64,000 bases of DNA, taken from NCBI RefSeq assembly GCF_005502275.1, contig NZ_SWLZ01000023.1, positions 1-64,000 of the forward strand, in the 5' to 3' direction. A model generated the notes under the pieces. It had not been told where the DNA came from and did not search any database. It worked only from the letters and a program-made list of their open reading frames with translations. Numbering within the stretch: the stretch's first letter is position 1; each line of letters starts with the position of its first letter. Made by a program: the position numbers and the translations under genes. The DNA comes from Robertmurraya siralis (GTDB lineage: Bacteria > Bacillota > Bacilli > Bacillales > Cytobacillaceae). Positions 15,753 to 26,143 of this stretch are shown piece by piece.

Positions 15753-17057
15753 ATGAAGTTCAAGTTTCATTATGCTTGGGTCATATTATTTATTACATTC
15801 TTAACGATACTAGCTGTGCAGGGAATTCGTTTATCCTTTGGTGCTTTTATTGAACCTTGGGAAAAGGATTTTAATATGGATCGAGGGACGATTTCTCTTA
15901 TCTCAACACTTAGCTTTATTGTATATGGACTATCACAACCTTTAATCGGAAAGCTTGTTGATCGCTTTGGTGTTCGCGTTATTTTATCCTTCAGCACGCT
16001 GCTTGTAGGAATTAGCATCTTTCTTTGCAATTGGGCAACCTCTCCTTGGCAATTATTCATCCTTTACGGAATTATTGTCTCTCTTGGTGTTGGTGGGGCC
16101 TCTAATGTCGCTGCCTCAGTTGCGGTTACGAATTGGTTTACAAAGAAGCGCGGACTTGCCTTTGGAATCATGGAGGCTGGATTTGGCGCTGGACAGCTCA
16201 TTCTTGTCCCTGCTTCACTTTTCTTAATATCGATGTATGATTGGCAAATGACAGTGATTTCATTAGGAGTATTCTTAATGCTCTTCGTATTTCCAATCGG
16301 CTTGCTATTTTTACGAAATAAACCGGCAGACAAGAATTTAAAACCAATTGGCGGAAATCATTTCGATGAAGAAAAAGAAGATCAACATTCTCTGGAAAAA
16401 TCAAAACCATCATTTTGGCCCATTCTAAAGAAACGCCATTTTTGGTTCCTGCTTCTCCCATTTTTTATATGTGGATATACAACTACAGGGTTAATGGATA
16501 CTCACCTTATCCCATTTGCTCAGTTATGTGGTTTTACACCTACTGAAATAGGTACAGCAGTCAGTCTTTTAGCTGCCTTCAATATTATTGGAACATTGAT
16601 ATCTGGTGTCATTGCGGATAAATGGAGTAACAGAAAATTCCTTACATATTTATATATTGGTAGAACACTTACTCTCATTCTATTGGCCATATTTATTAGT
16701 AATCTGGAATTTTTAACATTTTTCGTTAATAACCCGTCCTTATTAATCATCTTCGCTATCTCTTTTGGTGTCGTGGATTTTGCAACTGTAGCCCCTACGC
16801 AAATGCTGGCAACGCAGTTTTTTAATCGACAGTTGTTAGGGTTAATGTTAGGCTGGTTATTCTTCAGCCATCAACTTGGCTCAGCGCTAGGAGCTTATTT
16901 GCCAGGATTACTCTTTAATATCACTGGCAATTATAATATGGCTTTTTATTCGGCAATCATTTTGTTAATCGGAGCAGCGCTAATGTGCGTCATGCTTCCT
17001 GAACCTGAAAAGGTAAAAAGGGAGCCGAATTTATCAACAAATCAAATAACCAGTTAA
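15753..17057 (+). CDS. MFS transporter (OxlT/monocarboxylate-like)
   Basis: Membrane transporter of 434 residues with about twelve helices in two halves, split by a charged loop near residues 195-225. The loop between helices 2 and 3 has GKLVDRFGVR, the MFS signature, and the second half repeats it as ADKWSNRKF. GASNVAASVAVTNWFTKKRGLAFG is characteristic of the oxalate/formate antiporter and monocarboxylate porter group. It likely moves a small organic acid or a drug; the MarR gene in front suggests induction by its substrate. ATG 15753 follows AAGGAGAC. Confidence 0.88.
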   Translation: MKFKFHYAWVILFITFLTILAVQGIRLSFGAFIEPWEKDFNMDRGTISLISTLSFIVYGLSQPLIGKLVDRFGVRVILSFSTLLVGISIFLCNWATSPWQLFILYGIIVSLGVGGASNVAASVAVTNWFTKKRGLAFGIMEAGFGAGQLILVPASLFLISMYDWQMTVISLGVFLMLFVFPIGLLFLRNKPADKNLKPIGGNHFDEEKEDQHSLEKSKPSFWPILKKRHFWFLLLPFFICGYTTTGLMDTHLIPFAQLCGFTPTEIGTAVSLLAAFNIIGTLISGVIADKWSNRKFLTYLYIGRTLTLILLAIFISNLEFLTFFVNNPSLLIIFAISFGVVDFATVAPTQMLATQFFNRQLLGLMLGWLFFSHQLGSALGAYLPGLLFNITGNYNMAFYSAIILLIGAALMCVMLPEPEKVKREPNLSTNQITS

Positions 17058-17233
17058 TTAGTAATTGAAGTGCACAAGTAAATTCTTATGGGGCTGGCTC
17101 TGTATTTTCTATTTGACGTTTCGTATGGATTCACTTCGTTCCATGCAAAGTCCATTACGATATTGCTTATGAAGCAACAAGATTGTGGAATTTGAAGTTT
17201 ACGTGCGGATCTCCATTCAAATGACGATAAATC

Positions 17234-17288
17234 AAAAAGGCAAGTGAAGAAAAACAAATTTTCATCTCTTGCCTTTTTGTACTGGAAC
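17234..17288. terminator. Terminator between MFS and convergent kinase gene
   Basis: AAAAAGGCAAG near 17234-17244 pairs with CTTGCCTTTTT ending near 17288, with further pairing inside. It can act in both directions between the convergent MFS and histidine kinase genes. Confidence 0.6.
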
Positions 17289-17355
17289 TTATTAAATAGC
17301 TCCAAGTTTTGTATCTATATTTCTATTTTTCCAACAGTAAGATTTAACAGAGAAA

Positions 17356-18603
17356 CTAAAATGTCCCCCTTTGGACTTTAGGAAAACTAAGTTCAATGGT
17401 TGTTCCCTTTCCAGGTGAACTATGCACTTTTGCTTTTCCTTGATGCTTGTCAATTATCCATTTGGCGATCGATAATCCTAAACCAGCCCCTCCTCCTGAT
17501 GTTCGAACTTTATCGCTTTGAAAAAAGCGATCAAAAATTCTAGGGATGTCCTCTTCAGAAATCCCGATTCCAGTGTCGCTTACCTGAAGATTAATCGAGG
17601 AGTTTATCTCATGACAAGATACTACTATTTCGCCACCTTTATTCGTATATTTCAAGGCATTGTCCAGTAATATAATGATTAATTGATGAATCCTCTCTTG
17701 ATCCGCAAAAAATGTTATCTGCTCTGGCACCTTTAATTCTAAAGATTTTTCTTCATATAATGCAATATCTTCATATTGACGGATAATATCATGAAGCATT
17801 TCATCCAATCGAAAATCCTCTTTCTTTATTTCGATCTGATCAGAATCAGTTCTAGCAAGAGTTAATAAGTTAGCAACCAATTTGGACAGTCTTCGCGATT
17901 CATTCGAAATCGTTGAGATGTCGAGAACTCTTTCTTTTATTGTCGACTGTGGATTTCGGAGAAGTAAATCTGTTTTGACTTGAATTACTGATAATGGTGT
18001 TCTAAGTTCATGTGAAGCATCTGAGACAAATTGTTGTTGTTTTTGCCAAGCATTCCTTATCGGAATAAGTGCCCTACCCGCTAAAAAGTAACCCGAGGCA
18101 ACTGCGGCAATCATTCCTATTCCACAGCTGACTAAAATCACGATCAAAAGCCTATCTAATAATTCTTTTTCAGAATTTACATTTCGAATAAATTGTACTG
18201 TCGTTATACCAAATTCTGTTTCCATATTAAAAGCAATATATCGATAAGTGAATCCTTCAATTTTCACGTCCTCTAATGCATTTAATTTTTGAGGACGAAT
18301 CGAATCCTCTTTATCTACAAACAAATCCGCCTCTCTACTCTGCTCTGTTACGAGCTCATCCTTTATCCAAATAAGGGTCATAATCCTCGGATCTCTCCTT
18401 ATAAAAGGCGGTACGTCCCAATTTGGCTCGCCAAAAACGACACGCTGCTGGAAATGCTCAACAGAATCTAAAAGTGATTTATTTACATCTTGATATAAGC
18501 GATTTTCCGTATAAAGATAAATAATACTTCCAAGCGTGCTGATTAGAACAAATAGGACTAAGGAATTTAATAAGGTGAGCCTAATATGAGTTTTACGAAA
18601 CAT
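17356..18603 (-). CDS. Sensor histidine kinase, CiaH-like
   Basis: Membrane kinase of 415 residues. Helix 1 spans about residues 9-31, an extracytoplasmic domain of about 120 residues follows, helix 2 lies near 153-173, then there is a short linker and the H-box QQQFVSDASHELRTPLSVIQ, N-box ILLDNALKYT, G1 SDTGIGISEEDIPRIFDRFFQ and G2 GGAGLGLSIAKW. There is no clear HAMP domain. ATG 18603 follows AGGAGAAAG. It forms an operon with the response regulator, and both are divergent from the exporter operon. It probably senses envelope stress or a peptide; the exporter context supports this, but the signal is unknown. Confidence 0.92.
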   Translation of the reverse strand: MFRKTHIRLTLLNSLVLFVLISTLGSIIYLYTENRLYQDVNKSLLDSVEHFQQRVVFGEPNWDVPPFIRRDPRIMTLIWIKDELVTEQSREADLFVDKEDSIRPQKLNALEDVKIEGFTYRYIAFNMETEFGITTVQFIRNVNSEKELLDRLLIVILVSCGIGMIAAVASGYFLAGRALIPIRNAWQKQQQFVSDASHELRTPLSVIQVKTDLLLRNPQSTIKERVLDISTISNESRRLSKLVANLLTLARTDSDQIEIKKEDFRLDEMLHDIIRQYEDIALYEEKSLELKVPEQITFFADQERIHQLIIILLDNALKYTNKGGEIVVSCHEINSSINLQVSDTGIGISEEDIPRIFDRFFQSDKVRTSGGGAGLGLSIAKWIIDKHQGKAKVHSSPGKGTTIELSFPKVQRGTF

Positions 18604-18612
18604 AGCTTTCTC

Positions 18613-19284
18613 CTATTCATCGTTTAACATGTAACCGACACTACGAATGGTTTTAATATCCGCATGATATCCGAAAGGTTCTAATTTTTTGCGGAGATGA
18701 TGCATAAATACCTCGACAATTGCGATAGTTGTATCACTCTCAAAGCCCCAAATACGGTCATAAATTTGTTCTTTTGTTAAAATGGCCCCTTTGTTTTGAA
18801 TTAAATATTCCAACAGTTCATATTGTTTAGCTGTAAGCTTGATCGGCTCCCCTTCCACAATAATTTCACGTTCCTTTCCTGATAATTCAATTCCCCGATA
18901 TCGAATCGTTTGATCAGTTGTTAAACTGCCGCTCCTCCTTAATAAAGCACGTATTCTCGCCTTCAATTCAGCCGCTTGAAAAGGCTTTACCAAATAATCA
19001 TCCCCGCCACTATCCAATCCTTTTACCCGATCCTCTAACGAATCTCTTGCCGTTAAAAAAAGAACAGGTATTCTTATCCCTTCCTTGCGCATTTTTCTTA
19101 GCACTTCAAAACCGTCAATTTCTGGAATCATCACATCCAAAATAATCGCATCATGTATGTTCTTCATTGCCAAATATAAAGCATCTTCTCCATTGTTCGC
19201 CTGGTCCACTTCAAATTCATCTGAGAGAAACTGAACAATTGTGTTCAATAAAGAAGGATTATCTTCCACAACTAATAAATGCAT
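18613..19284 (-). CDS. OmpR-family response regulator, CiaR-like
   Basis: Response regulator of 223 residues. The receiver has VVEDNPS, the phosphoacceptor in ILDVMIPEIDGFE, FLTARD and LVKPFQ. The winged-helix domain has LTAKQYELLEYLI and a recognition helix in TTIAIVEVFMHHLRKKL, ending with SVGYML. The gene leads the kinase by nine bases. The divergent exporter operon carries NTTAAG-N5-WTTAAG ten bases before its -10, the element described for CiaR in streptococci, so this protein is probably its activator. Confidence 0.92.
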   Translation of the reverse strand: MHLLVVEDNPSLLNTIVQFLSDEFEVDQANNGEDALYLAMKNIHDAIILDVMIPEIDGFEVLRKMRKEGIRIPVLFLTARDSLEDRVKGLDSGGDDYLVKPFQAAELKARIRALLRRSGSLTTDQTIRYRGIELSGKEREIIVEGEPIKLTAKQYELLEYLIQNKGAILTKEQIYDRIWGFESDTTIAIVEVFMHHLRKKLEPFGYHADIKTIRSVGYMLNDE

Positions 19285-19372
19285 ATTATCGCTCCTAATA
19301 AAATTGCTATAACTAGAACTATTATATAGTAAAATAAATCCATCGCAAAAGAACTCAAATTCTAAAAAGCAT

Positions 19373-19405
19373 CTTAAGGAAAAATTAAGGTTGGCCTTCT
19401 ATAAT
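19373..19405 (+). promoter_or_regulatory. CiaR-type direct repeat and -10 of the exporter operon
   Basis: CTTAAG (19373-19378) and ATTAAG (19384-19389) are separated by five bases, matching the CiaR element NTTAAG-N5-WTTAAG. A perfect TATAAT lies at 19400-19405, ten bases further. No good -35 exists, so the promoter should need activation. Confidence 0.7.
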
Positions 19406-19449
19406 GTGTTCATACATCAAGATAAAAGATGAATAGAGGAGGAATAACT

Positions 19450-20424
19450 GTGAATAAATGGATTTCTATTAGTATCATCGTATTGCTCATCGCAGGCGGT
19501 GGCTTTTGGTATTACCAAACTAAACAAGCCTCAGCAGCACCCGATACAGCTCAAATTATCACAACAACCGTTAAGAAAGGGGACATCAATGTCCAGGTAA
19601 CTGGCTCTGGTTCAGTAACTTCCATAAATAGCACTGATATCATCGCAGCCTCTGATGGTGAAGTTGACGAGGTTTTAGTGGAAGTTAATGAAAGAGTAGA
19701 AGAAGGCGATGAACTAATCACCTTTGAGGATGGAAGTGACCCAATCACTGCTCCACATTCTGGTACGATCACTTCCCTTGATATCATAAGTGGAGACCGC
19801 ATTCAGCCTTCTCAAGTTGTCGGTCATATTACAGACTATGAAATCTTACAAACCGTTATTAGTGTAGATGAGTTGGATATCACGAGTATTGAAGAAGGAC
19901 AATCAGCTGAAATAACAGCAAATGCCTTTCCAGATGAAACTTTTGAAGGAATTGTAACAAATGTCGCAAAAGAAGGAACGTCTGAAAATGGCGTTTCTGG
20001 ATTCAATGTAACTGTCCAGTTTACTGATCCAAAGGGTTTATTAATTGGAATGTCAACAGAAGTCATGATCACAACGGAAAGTAAACAAAACGTTCTATAT
20101 GTACCAATTGAATCTGTCAAAGTCAATGGAAATGAGAAATATGTAACTGTCCAAGAATCTGCGTCAGAAGGAAGCGACGCAAAATCCACTAATCAAATGG
20201 TCGAGACAGGCATCAATGACGACCAAAATATTGAAATTATTTCTGGTTTAACAGAGGGACAAATCATCCAATTGCCAATCACAATTTCTTCTGGAAATCA
20301 ATCAGGAAATGGACAAGGATTCCGTGATGGTGGTGGACAAGGTTTTCCTGCTGGTGGCGGTCAAGGAGGGCCTCCAGGTGATGGTTCAATTAGCCCAGGT
20401 GGTACAGGAAGAGGTGGACAGTAA
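19450..20424 (+). CDS. MacA/HlyD-type membrane fusion protein
   Basis: Adaptor subunit of an ABC exporter, about 324 residues. It has an N-terminal membrane anchor, then the biotinyl-lipoyl-like barrel in two halves (INSTDIIAASDGEVDEVLVEVNERVEEGD and PITAPHSGTITSLDIISGDRI), a beta-barrel domain and a Gly/Pro-rich tail with GGGQGFPAGGGQGGPPG from about residue 290. GTG 19450 is chosen, as AGAGGAGGA lies just before it. The tail is unusual for the family. It is the first gene of an operon with the ATPase and permease. Confidence 0.9.
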   Translation: MNKWISISIIVLLIAGGGFWYYQTKQASAAPDTAQIITTTVKKGDINVQVTGSGSVTSINSTDIIAASDGEVDEVLVEVNERVEEGDELITFEDGSDPITAPHSGTITSLDIISGDRIQPSQVVGHITDYEILQTVISVDELDITSIEEGQSAEITANAFPDETFEGIVTNVAKEGTSENGVSGFNVTVQFTDPKGLLIGMSTEVMITTESKQNVLYVPIESVKVNGNEKYVTVQESASEGSDAKSTNQMVETGINDDQNIEIISGLTEGQIIQLPITISSGNQSGNGQGFRDGGGQGFPAGGGQGGPPGDGSISPGGTGRGGQ

Positions 20425-20425
20425 C

Positions 20426-21148
20426 ATGACAAAACCAATCATTGAAATAAATCATTTATCAAAATCCTATGAGCTTGGAGGTGAAACGGTCCATGCCTTG
20501 CAGGAAGTATCTCTTCAAATTAATGAAGGGGACTTCCTCTCCATTATTGGGCCTTCAGGTTCTGGCAAGTCAACATTCATGAACATGCTTGGCTGTCTTG
20601 ACAAACCAGATACCGGAGAGTATTTACTCGATGGAAAGAATGTCACCACCATGAAAGATCATGAATTAGCAGTCATACGCAATGTAAAAATAGGATTTAT
20701 CTTTCAAAATTTTAATTTACTAAATAAATATACAGCATTGGAAAATGTTGAACTTCCTCTTGTCTATAGAGGAATCAGTGTAAAAGAGAGAAGAGACACC
20801 GCCATTGAATGTCTAGAAATGGTCGGATTAGGAGATAGGCAGTACCATTTACCAACACAGCTTTCAGGTGGGCAGCAACAAAGAGTTGCGATAGCAAGAG
20901 CTCTCGCTGGCAATCCTTCTGTCCTGCTTGCAGATGAACCAACTGGAGCTTTAGATAGCAAGACAGGAAAAGAGGTTTTGAAACTACTTAAGGAGCTAAA
21001 TGAAAAAGGACATATCATTATTTTGATTACACATGATTTAGAGGTTGCGAGAAAAGCAAAGCGTGTGGTCAGAATTCAAGATGGTCAATTATTTGAAAAT
21101 GGAGGTGACTGGCTTGAACCTGCTGGAATCCGTCAAAATGGCCATTAA
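20426..21148 (+). CDS. ABC transporter ATPase, MacB/LolD class
   Basis: Nucleotide-binding subunit of 240 residues. Walker A is GPSGSGKST, the Q-loop is in IFQNFNLL, the signature is LSGGQQQRVAIARAL, Walker B is VLLADEPTGALD and the switch His is in LITHD. ATG 20426 starts two bases after the adaptor stop; a longer frame from 20309 only shadows the adaptor gene. It pairs with the FtsX-like permease, whose gene overlaps its last 35 bases. Confidence 0.95.
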   Translation: MTKPIIEINHLSKSYELGGETVHALQEVSLQINEGDFLSIIGPSGSGKSTFMNMLGCLDKPDTGEYLLDGKNVTTMKDHELAVIRNVKIGFIFQNFNLLNKYTALENVELPLVYRGISVKERRDTAIECLEMVGLGDRQYHLPTQLSGGQQQRVAIARALAGNPSVLLADEPTGALDSKTGKEVLKLLKELNEKGHIIILITHDLEVARKAKRVVRIQDGQLFENGGDWLEPAGIRQNGH

Positions 21149-22283
21149 GAGTATCAAAAGCAATAAACTAAGAGCTTTTCTAACTATGCTCGGTATCATT
21201 ATCGGGATTTCTTCAGTCATTACACTAGTCGCAGTTGGACAAGGCTCTTCTCAATCGGTAACAGAAGAAATTGGTAGTCTGGGAACAAATCTTTTAACGC
21301 TAAGTGTAACCGATACGGAATCTGTACAACTTAACTTGGATCAACTTGAACATTTTGATGATTTGAGCGGTATATCTGAAGTTGCTCCGATTAGTTCTGA
21401 AAGAGTAATGGCTAAAAAAGGTGATAACTCAATACAGGTGTCAATAACGGGAACGACTTCTCCCTATCTATCTATAAGAGATTTATCACTTAGTGCAGGC
21501 CGTTTTATTTCTGATATAGAGAATGAATTAAGGCAAAAAATTGTTGTACTGGGATCAGATACGGCTTCAACCCTTTTTCCAAACACAAACCCCATTGGAG
21601 AAAACATTCAAATAAATGGAGTTTCCTTTAAAGTAGTTGGCGTCTTAGAGTCAGTGGGCAGCTCGCTTGGCACAAGCGGAGATAATGTTATCATTGCTCC
21701 TCTTTCTACGACACAGAGGGTTACTAAGAATACAACCATCAATACGCTCTACCTTTCCGCAGAAAATGAAGAGATGATAAACAGAGCAAAATTTCAGGTA
21801 CAAGGAGTCATGACCACGTTATTTCCAAATTCAAGTGATTCTTACGCTGTATCCAGCCAGGACGACCTAATGGAAACGATGAGTTCTGTCACAGATACAA
21901 TGACATTAATGTTAGGAGGTATTGCGAGCATTTCCTTACTCGTTGGAGGAATAGGTGTAATGAATATTATGCTTGTTTCTGTCTCAGAACGAACGAAGGA
22001 AATTGGTATTAGAAAAGCTATAGGTGCGAATCGAAAATCGATTCTTTTGCAATTCCTTATTGAGGCAGTTGTTCTAAGTATGATAGGTGGGCTTATTGGT
22101 GTTGTTAGTGGACTAGGCATAGCAAAACTCATTGGGATATTCTCTTCCTTGTCTATCTCATTCTCGCCTTCCGTTACGATACTTGCGTTCGTCTTCTCTT
22201 TTGCAATTGGCATCATATTCGGGGTATTTCCAGCAAATAAAGCTTCAAAATTAAATCCCATCCAAGCTTTGCGCCAAGAATAG
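21114..22283 (+). CDS. ABC transporter permease, MacB/FtsX type
   Basis: Permease of about 389 residues: helix 1 near the N terminus (KLRAFLTMLGIIIGISSVITL), the large extracytoplasmic MacB core domain, then three helices at the end (ISLLVGGIGVMNIMLVSVSERTKEIGIRKAIGA and beyond). The start is TTG 21114, a few bases after GGAGGTGAC inside the ATPase gene. With the adaptor and ATPase it forms a MacAB-like tripartite-style system that in Gram-positive bacteria usually exports peptides or toxic compounds. Confidence 0.93.
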   Translation: MNLLESVKMAIKSIKSNKLRAFLTMLGIIIGISSVITLVAVGQGSSQSVTEEIGSLGTNLLTLSVTDTESVQLNLDQLEHFDDLSGISEVAPISSERVMAKKGDNSIQVSITGTTSPYLSIRDLSLSAGRFISDIENELRQKIVVLGSDTASTLFPNTNPIGENIQINGVSFKVVGVLESVGSSLGTSGDNVIIAPLSTTQRVTKNTTINTLYLSAENEEMINRAKFQVQGVMTTLFPNSSDSYAVSSQDDLMETMSSVTDTMTLMLGGIASISLLVGGIGVMNIMLVSVSERTKEIGIRKAIGANRKSILLQFLIEAVVLSMIGGLIGVVSGLGIAKLIGIFSSLSISFSPSVTILAFVFSFAIGIIFGVFPANKASKLNPIQALRQE

Positions 22284-22423
22284 CTGATTATCTGCTGTTC
22301 CTTCAGCCGCAATGCTTGCTCAATGAATCCTGAAAGAAAGTTACATCAATAAGAAATAAGCAAAATAAAACATAATCAGAATACTAATATACATTTAATC
22401 ATGTAATAAGGAGATCAAAATCA

Positions 22424-22858
22424 ATGAACAAAATAAAGAGTTGGGTTGGATTGATAGCAATCATTTTCTTAATTATGCAATCGACTATTGGAATAATCAG
22501 CTATTCGCAAGCTGAAGCAAGACAAGGCGCTCCAAATGAAAATAATAAAGTCATGATGGATATAGATGGTGCGGATGAACTTAGTAGTATTCCTCCTCAG
22601 AATAATATATCTGGTGAAGAGGATGCAGGAACAGATGTAAATCATAACATGACTACACCACCACAAAATGGACAAATGCGTGATTTTAATCGAAATGATG
22701 AGGAACAGTCGAACAATTTGTCAATCATCCTCGCAAAGTTCCAAAATAGCATTATAAGCTTATTAATGAATGTTTTAAGTCTCGGACTAGGCATTGCTTG
22801 GATCGTTCTATTACTATTTGCAAAAAGACAGCAAAAAACCACTAATATTGAGGCTTGA
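22424..22858 (+). CDS. Secreted/membrane protein, unknown
   Basis: 144 residues. It has an N-terminal signal or membrane segment (VGLIAIIFLIMQSTIGIISY), a polar, acidic, Asn/Pro-rich middle facing outside, and a C-terminal membrane helix (IISLLMNVLSLGLGIAWIVLLLF) with a short basic tail. It has its own ribosome site (AAGGAG). It follows the exporter by 140 bases on the same strand and probably belongs to the same regulon. No family is recognised. Confidence 0.7.
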   Translation: MNKIKSWVGLIAIIFLIMQSTIGIISYSQAEARQGAPNENNKVMMDIDGADELSSIPPQNNISGEEDAGTDVNHNMTTPPQNGQMRDFNRNDEEQSNNLSIILAKFQNSIISLLMNVLSLGLGIAWIVLLLFAKRQQKTTNIEA

Positions 22859-22899
22859 TCGGTTTAGATTATATTCGGTTCATAGAGAGGTGATAAAAA

Positions 22900-24153
22900 A
22901 TGATATTAAATAAATCGATAAAATTAGTTTTAGCTGGGGCTGTGATTGGATTTGCCAATGTATCTATTTATCCAGTTAATTTTTCTAGTGCTGAGGAGGC
23001 TGTGTCCTCTGAAAGCACTACCCAATTACAAACTTTAAGAATTGAAGAGTTTCAGCTTGAGGAAACATTTTCATCTAGTAAAAAAGCTTATACTGCTTTA
23101 GTTACGAGTGACATACACTCTATGACTTTATTATTGGAAGCAAAAGAGGAGTCAGCTTCCATTACGGTCAATGGGAAGGCAGTAGTCTCTGGTGAAAAAT
23201 CAAGCTTCTCACTTAATGCAAAAGAAAACTTATTTACGATCATTGTCGCAAATGGCAGTGAAGTTTCTTCTTATACTATTACTGTCTCTCGTGCACAAAA
23301 CGATAATATTCAACTTGCTGATCTTGTATTATCGAGTGGTGACCTTGTATTTAATCCAGCTGTAACAAATTATCATTTAAAAGTTGATAATGAAACCAGC
23401 AACATTACTGTATATGCTAAAGCAGCATCTGATACAGCTAAAGTTGAAATAAACGGTACAAAAGCAACCTCAAAAGGTTTGTCAGTTGACATTCCAGTGG
23501 GCTCTACGACAATCACGATCATTGTTACAGCTGAGAATGGCAACAAAAAAACATATCAAATTACGATAACACGCGAGGAACCATTACCAAAAACACCTAC
23601 GCAGCCGATTACAACAGAAGCTTCATCAAGAATGTCTCAGTCTCAAGTGGGTTCTTTACCTGCTACCAACTCTGGTAATGCTCATATAGAGACTACAGCG
23701 AATCTCGATTCATTGACAGTTTCAAACGGGACCTGGAATAAATCTTTTACATCTGATCAGTATACTTATCATCTCGCAGTGGGAAATGACGTAACAAATG
23801 TCTCCATTACTGCAAAGGCTGAGGAAAGTAATGCAGAGATTACCATTGATGAAAGCGACATCTCATCCAGTTCAGATATCACAATTAAGAATCAGGAAAA
23901 AACTGTTATCTCTGTAGTCGTCACCAACGATGATGAACGAAAAACTTATGTATTGGTTTTTGATAAAGATATTGAGAAAGAAGAAGATACTGTAGACACA
24001 GATGTGATCGAATCTTTGTCAGCTACAGAGGATTTTTCTTCAGATAAAATAGACTTACAGCTAGAGAGAGAGCAACCAAATGATAATAGTGTATTAAAGC
24101 CAACAGATTCCCGTTCCCTTTGGCAAAGGATTCTAGCATTTTTTGGTTTATAA
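22900..24153 (+). CDS. Secreted protein with three cadherin-like beta-sandwich repeats
   Basis: 417 residues with a signal peptide (LVLAGAVIGFANVSIYPVNF). Three units of about 85 residues of the Cadherin-like (PF12733) type follow, near residues 45-140, 145-225 and 265-350. Each runs from LxxLxxSxGxxxxxFxxxxxxYxxxV to a final strand such as KKTYQITITR. A Thr/Pro/Ser linker separates units 2 and 3. The C terminus ends in LWQRILAFFGL, a short hydrophobic patch with no LPXTG. It is likely a surface or cell-wall-associated protein made with the exporter. Its own ribosome site is AGAGGTG. Confidence 0.82.
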   Translation: MILNKSIKLVLAGAVIGFANVSIYPVNFSSAEEAVSSESTTQLQTLRIEEFQLEETFSSSKKAYTALVTSDIHSMTLLLEAKEESASITVNGKAVVSGEKSSFSLNAKENLFTIIVANGSEVSSYTITVSRAQNDNIQLADLVLSSGDLVFNPAVTNYHLKVDNETSNITVYAKAASDTAKVEINGTKATSKGLSVDIPVGSTTITIIVTAENGNKKTYQITITREEPLPKTPTQPITTEASSRMSQSQVGSLPATNSGNAHIETTANLDSLTVSNGTWNKSFTSDQYTYHLAVGNDVTNVSITAKAEESNAEITIDESDISSSSDITIKNQEKTVISVVVTNDDERKTYVLVFDKDIEKEEDTVDTDVIESLSATEDFSSDKIDLQLEREQPNDNSVLKPTDSRSLWQRILAFFGL

Positions 24154-24188
24154 TGGACTATAGTTTGGGAGAATCATTTTTTCATTAG

Positions 24189-24223
24189 CAGGAATAAGCT
24201 GTGCTTGCTCCTGCTTATTCCTG
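24189..24223 (+). terminator. Hairpin ending the exporter operon
   Basis: CAGGAATAAGC (24189-24199) pairs perfectly with GCTTATTCCTG (24213-24223), followed by TTAAATTTT. It lies 36 bases after the cadherin-like gene. Confidence 0.65.
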
Positions 24224-24319
24224 TTAAATTTTCATTCCACATGGTCTCAACTTCTTCCCATAATATAGAGGAGCTGTCACTCTTACAACATAGATGCAAT
24301 CCTTAAATTTCCCCAGTAA

Positions 24320-24825
24320 ACAGGTGAATTTATATGCGGCCTGAATTTCATCCACTTTAAGTTCAAAGCCCACTATCCCTTTCATTTCACTTTCCAAAAG
24401 TTGAGGTGAAAGGCCTATCCCATAAAACTGGATTCTCGCGGTATTTCTCATATTTTTGCAGTAATTTAATAAGGTCTTGCTTTAACTCTTCTTCGTTCAA
24501 AATACTTGCTTTTCCATATACATGCACAGCTTGATAATTCCAAGTAGACACATTTTCTTGCTGGTACGAAGAAGAAGAAATATAGGCGTGCGGACCTTGA
24601 AACATAACCAATTCATTTCTACAGGTTTCAAATGTTCTCCACTGAGGGTTTCCATAAGCGAAGTGCCCTGTAATAAAATGATCCTCCCCTTCTTTTATTA
24701 ACTGCAAAGGAAGATGAGTGGCAATGGGTTTCCCTTGTTCGTTGTAACTATTGTGCCAAAAGAGTGATGAACAAAATCATAAATTTCATTAACGTTGTAA
24801 CCTTATAATATTTTGGTATATACAT
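24320..24825 (-). pseudogene. paiB: paiB-like FMN-binding protein, multiply frameshifted
   Basis: The three frames together spell a PaiB-type split-barrel protein: MYIPKYYKV, then NVNEIYDFVHHSFGTIVTTNKG, then IATHLPLQLIKEGEDHFITG through NYQAVHVYGKA to ENPVLWD, then LSPQLLESEMKGIVGF to DEIQAAYK. At least three frameshifts separate these blocks (near 24797, 24730 and 24425), and the last 15-20 residues are replaced by unrelated sequence. The start ATG 24823-24825 has GAGGGTGG upstream. In B. subtilis PaiA and PaiB are encoded together and affect sporulation and degradative enzymes. Here paiA is intact, so only PaiB has been lost. Confidence 0.85.
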
Positions 24826-24850
24826 ATTCATCCACCCTCCAAACAAACTA

Positions 24851-25847
<997 letters not shown>

Positions 25848-25870
25848 CACTAACTCCTTCCGAGAAATAA

Positions 25871-25935
25871 TGTTGTAAATACAACAAAATATCGCACAAT
25901 TAACTTTAACGCAAAATTGTTGTAATTACAACAAT
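25871..25935. promoter_or_regulatory. Double operator of the MarR-paiA unit
   Basis: Two related palindromes lie 45 bases apart: TGTTGTAAATACAACA at 25871-25886, and a perfect 20-bp one at 25916-25935 with core TTGTTGTAATTACAACAA. Both are TGTTGTA-N2-TACAACA-like, so the same dimer should bind both. Confidence 0.8.
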
Positions 25936-26143
25936 GAAATCATTATGTGGTAGAGGATTTTTCATTTAATGTTGCTAAAAGATAGATCATTCGTTATGAG
26001 CAATAGCCGTTATCGTTATAACGAAAAAGGGAAGCCCTCTCTTCTTAGGCCCCCTCTCCAATAAACAAACATATAGCGGCAATTATCACACTATCTATTA
26101 GTGTGTCATACCTGCTTTACATGATTGGTAAGTAACAATCCCT
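25936..26143. other. Gene-free stretch with small hairpins
   Basis: No coding frame is supported. It holds two short hairpins: TTCGTTAT near 25990 with ATAACGAA near 26014, and CACACTA (26087-26093) with TAGTGTG (26099-26105). Neither has a T tail, so I assign no function. Confidence 0.4.

Noticed and set aside
17054-17305. 83-codon minus-strand ORF between convergent genes
   Set aside because: It reads through the terminator hairpin at 17234-17288 and has no ribosome site.
19551-20189. Minus-strand ORFs inside the adaptor gene
   Set aside because: They are shadows of a well supported plus-strand gene with its own promoter and ribosome site.
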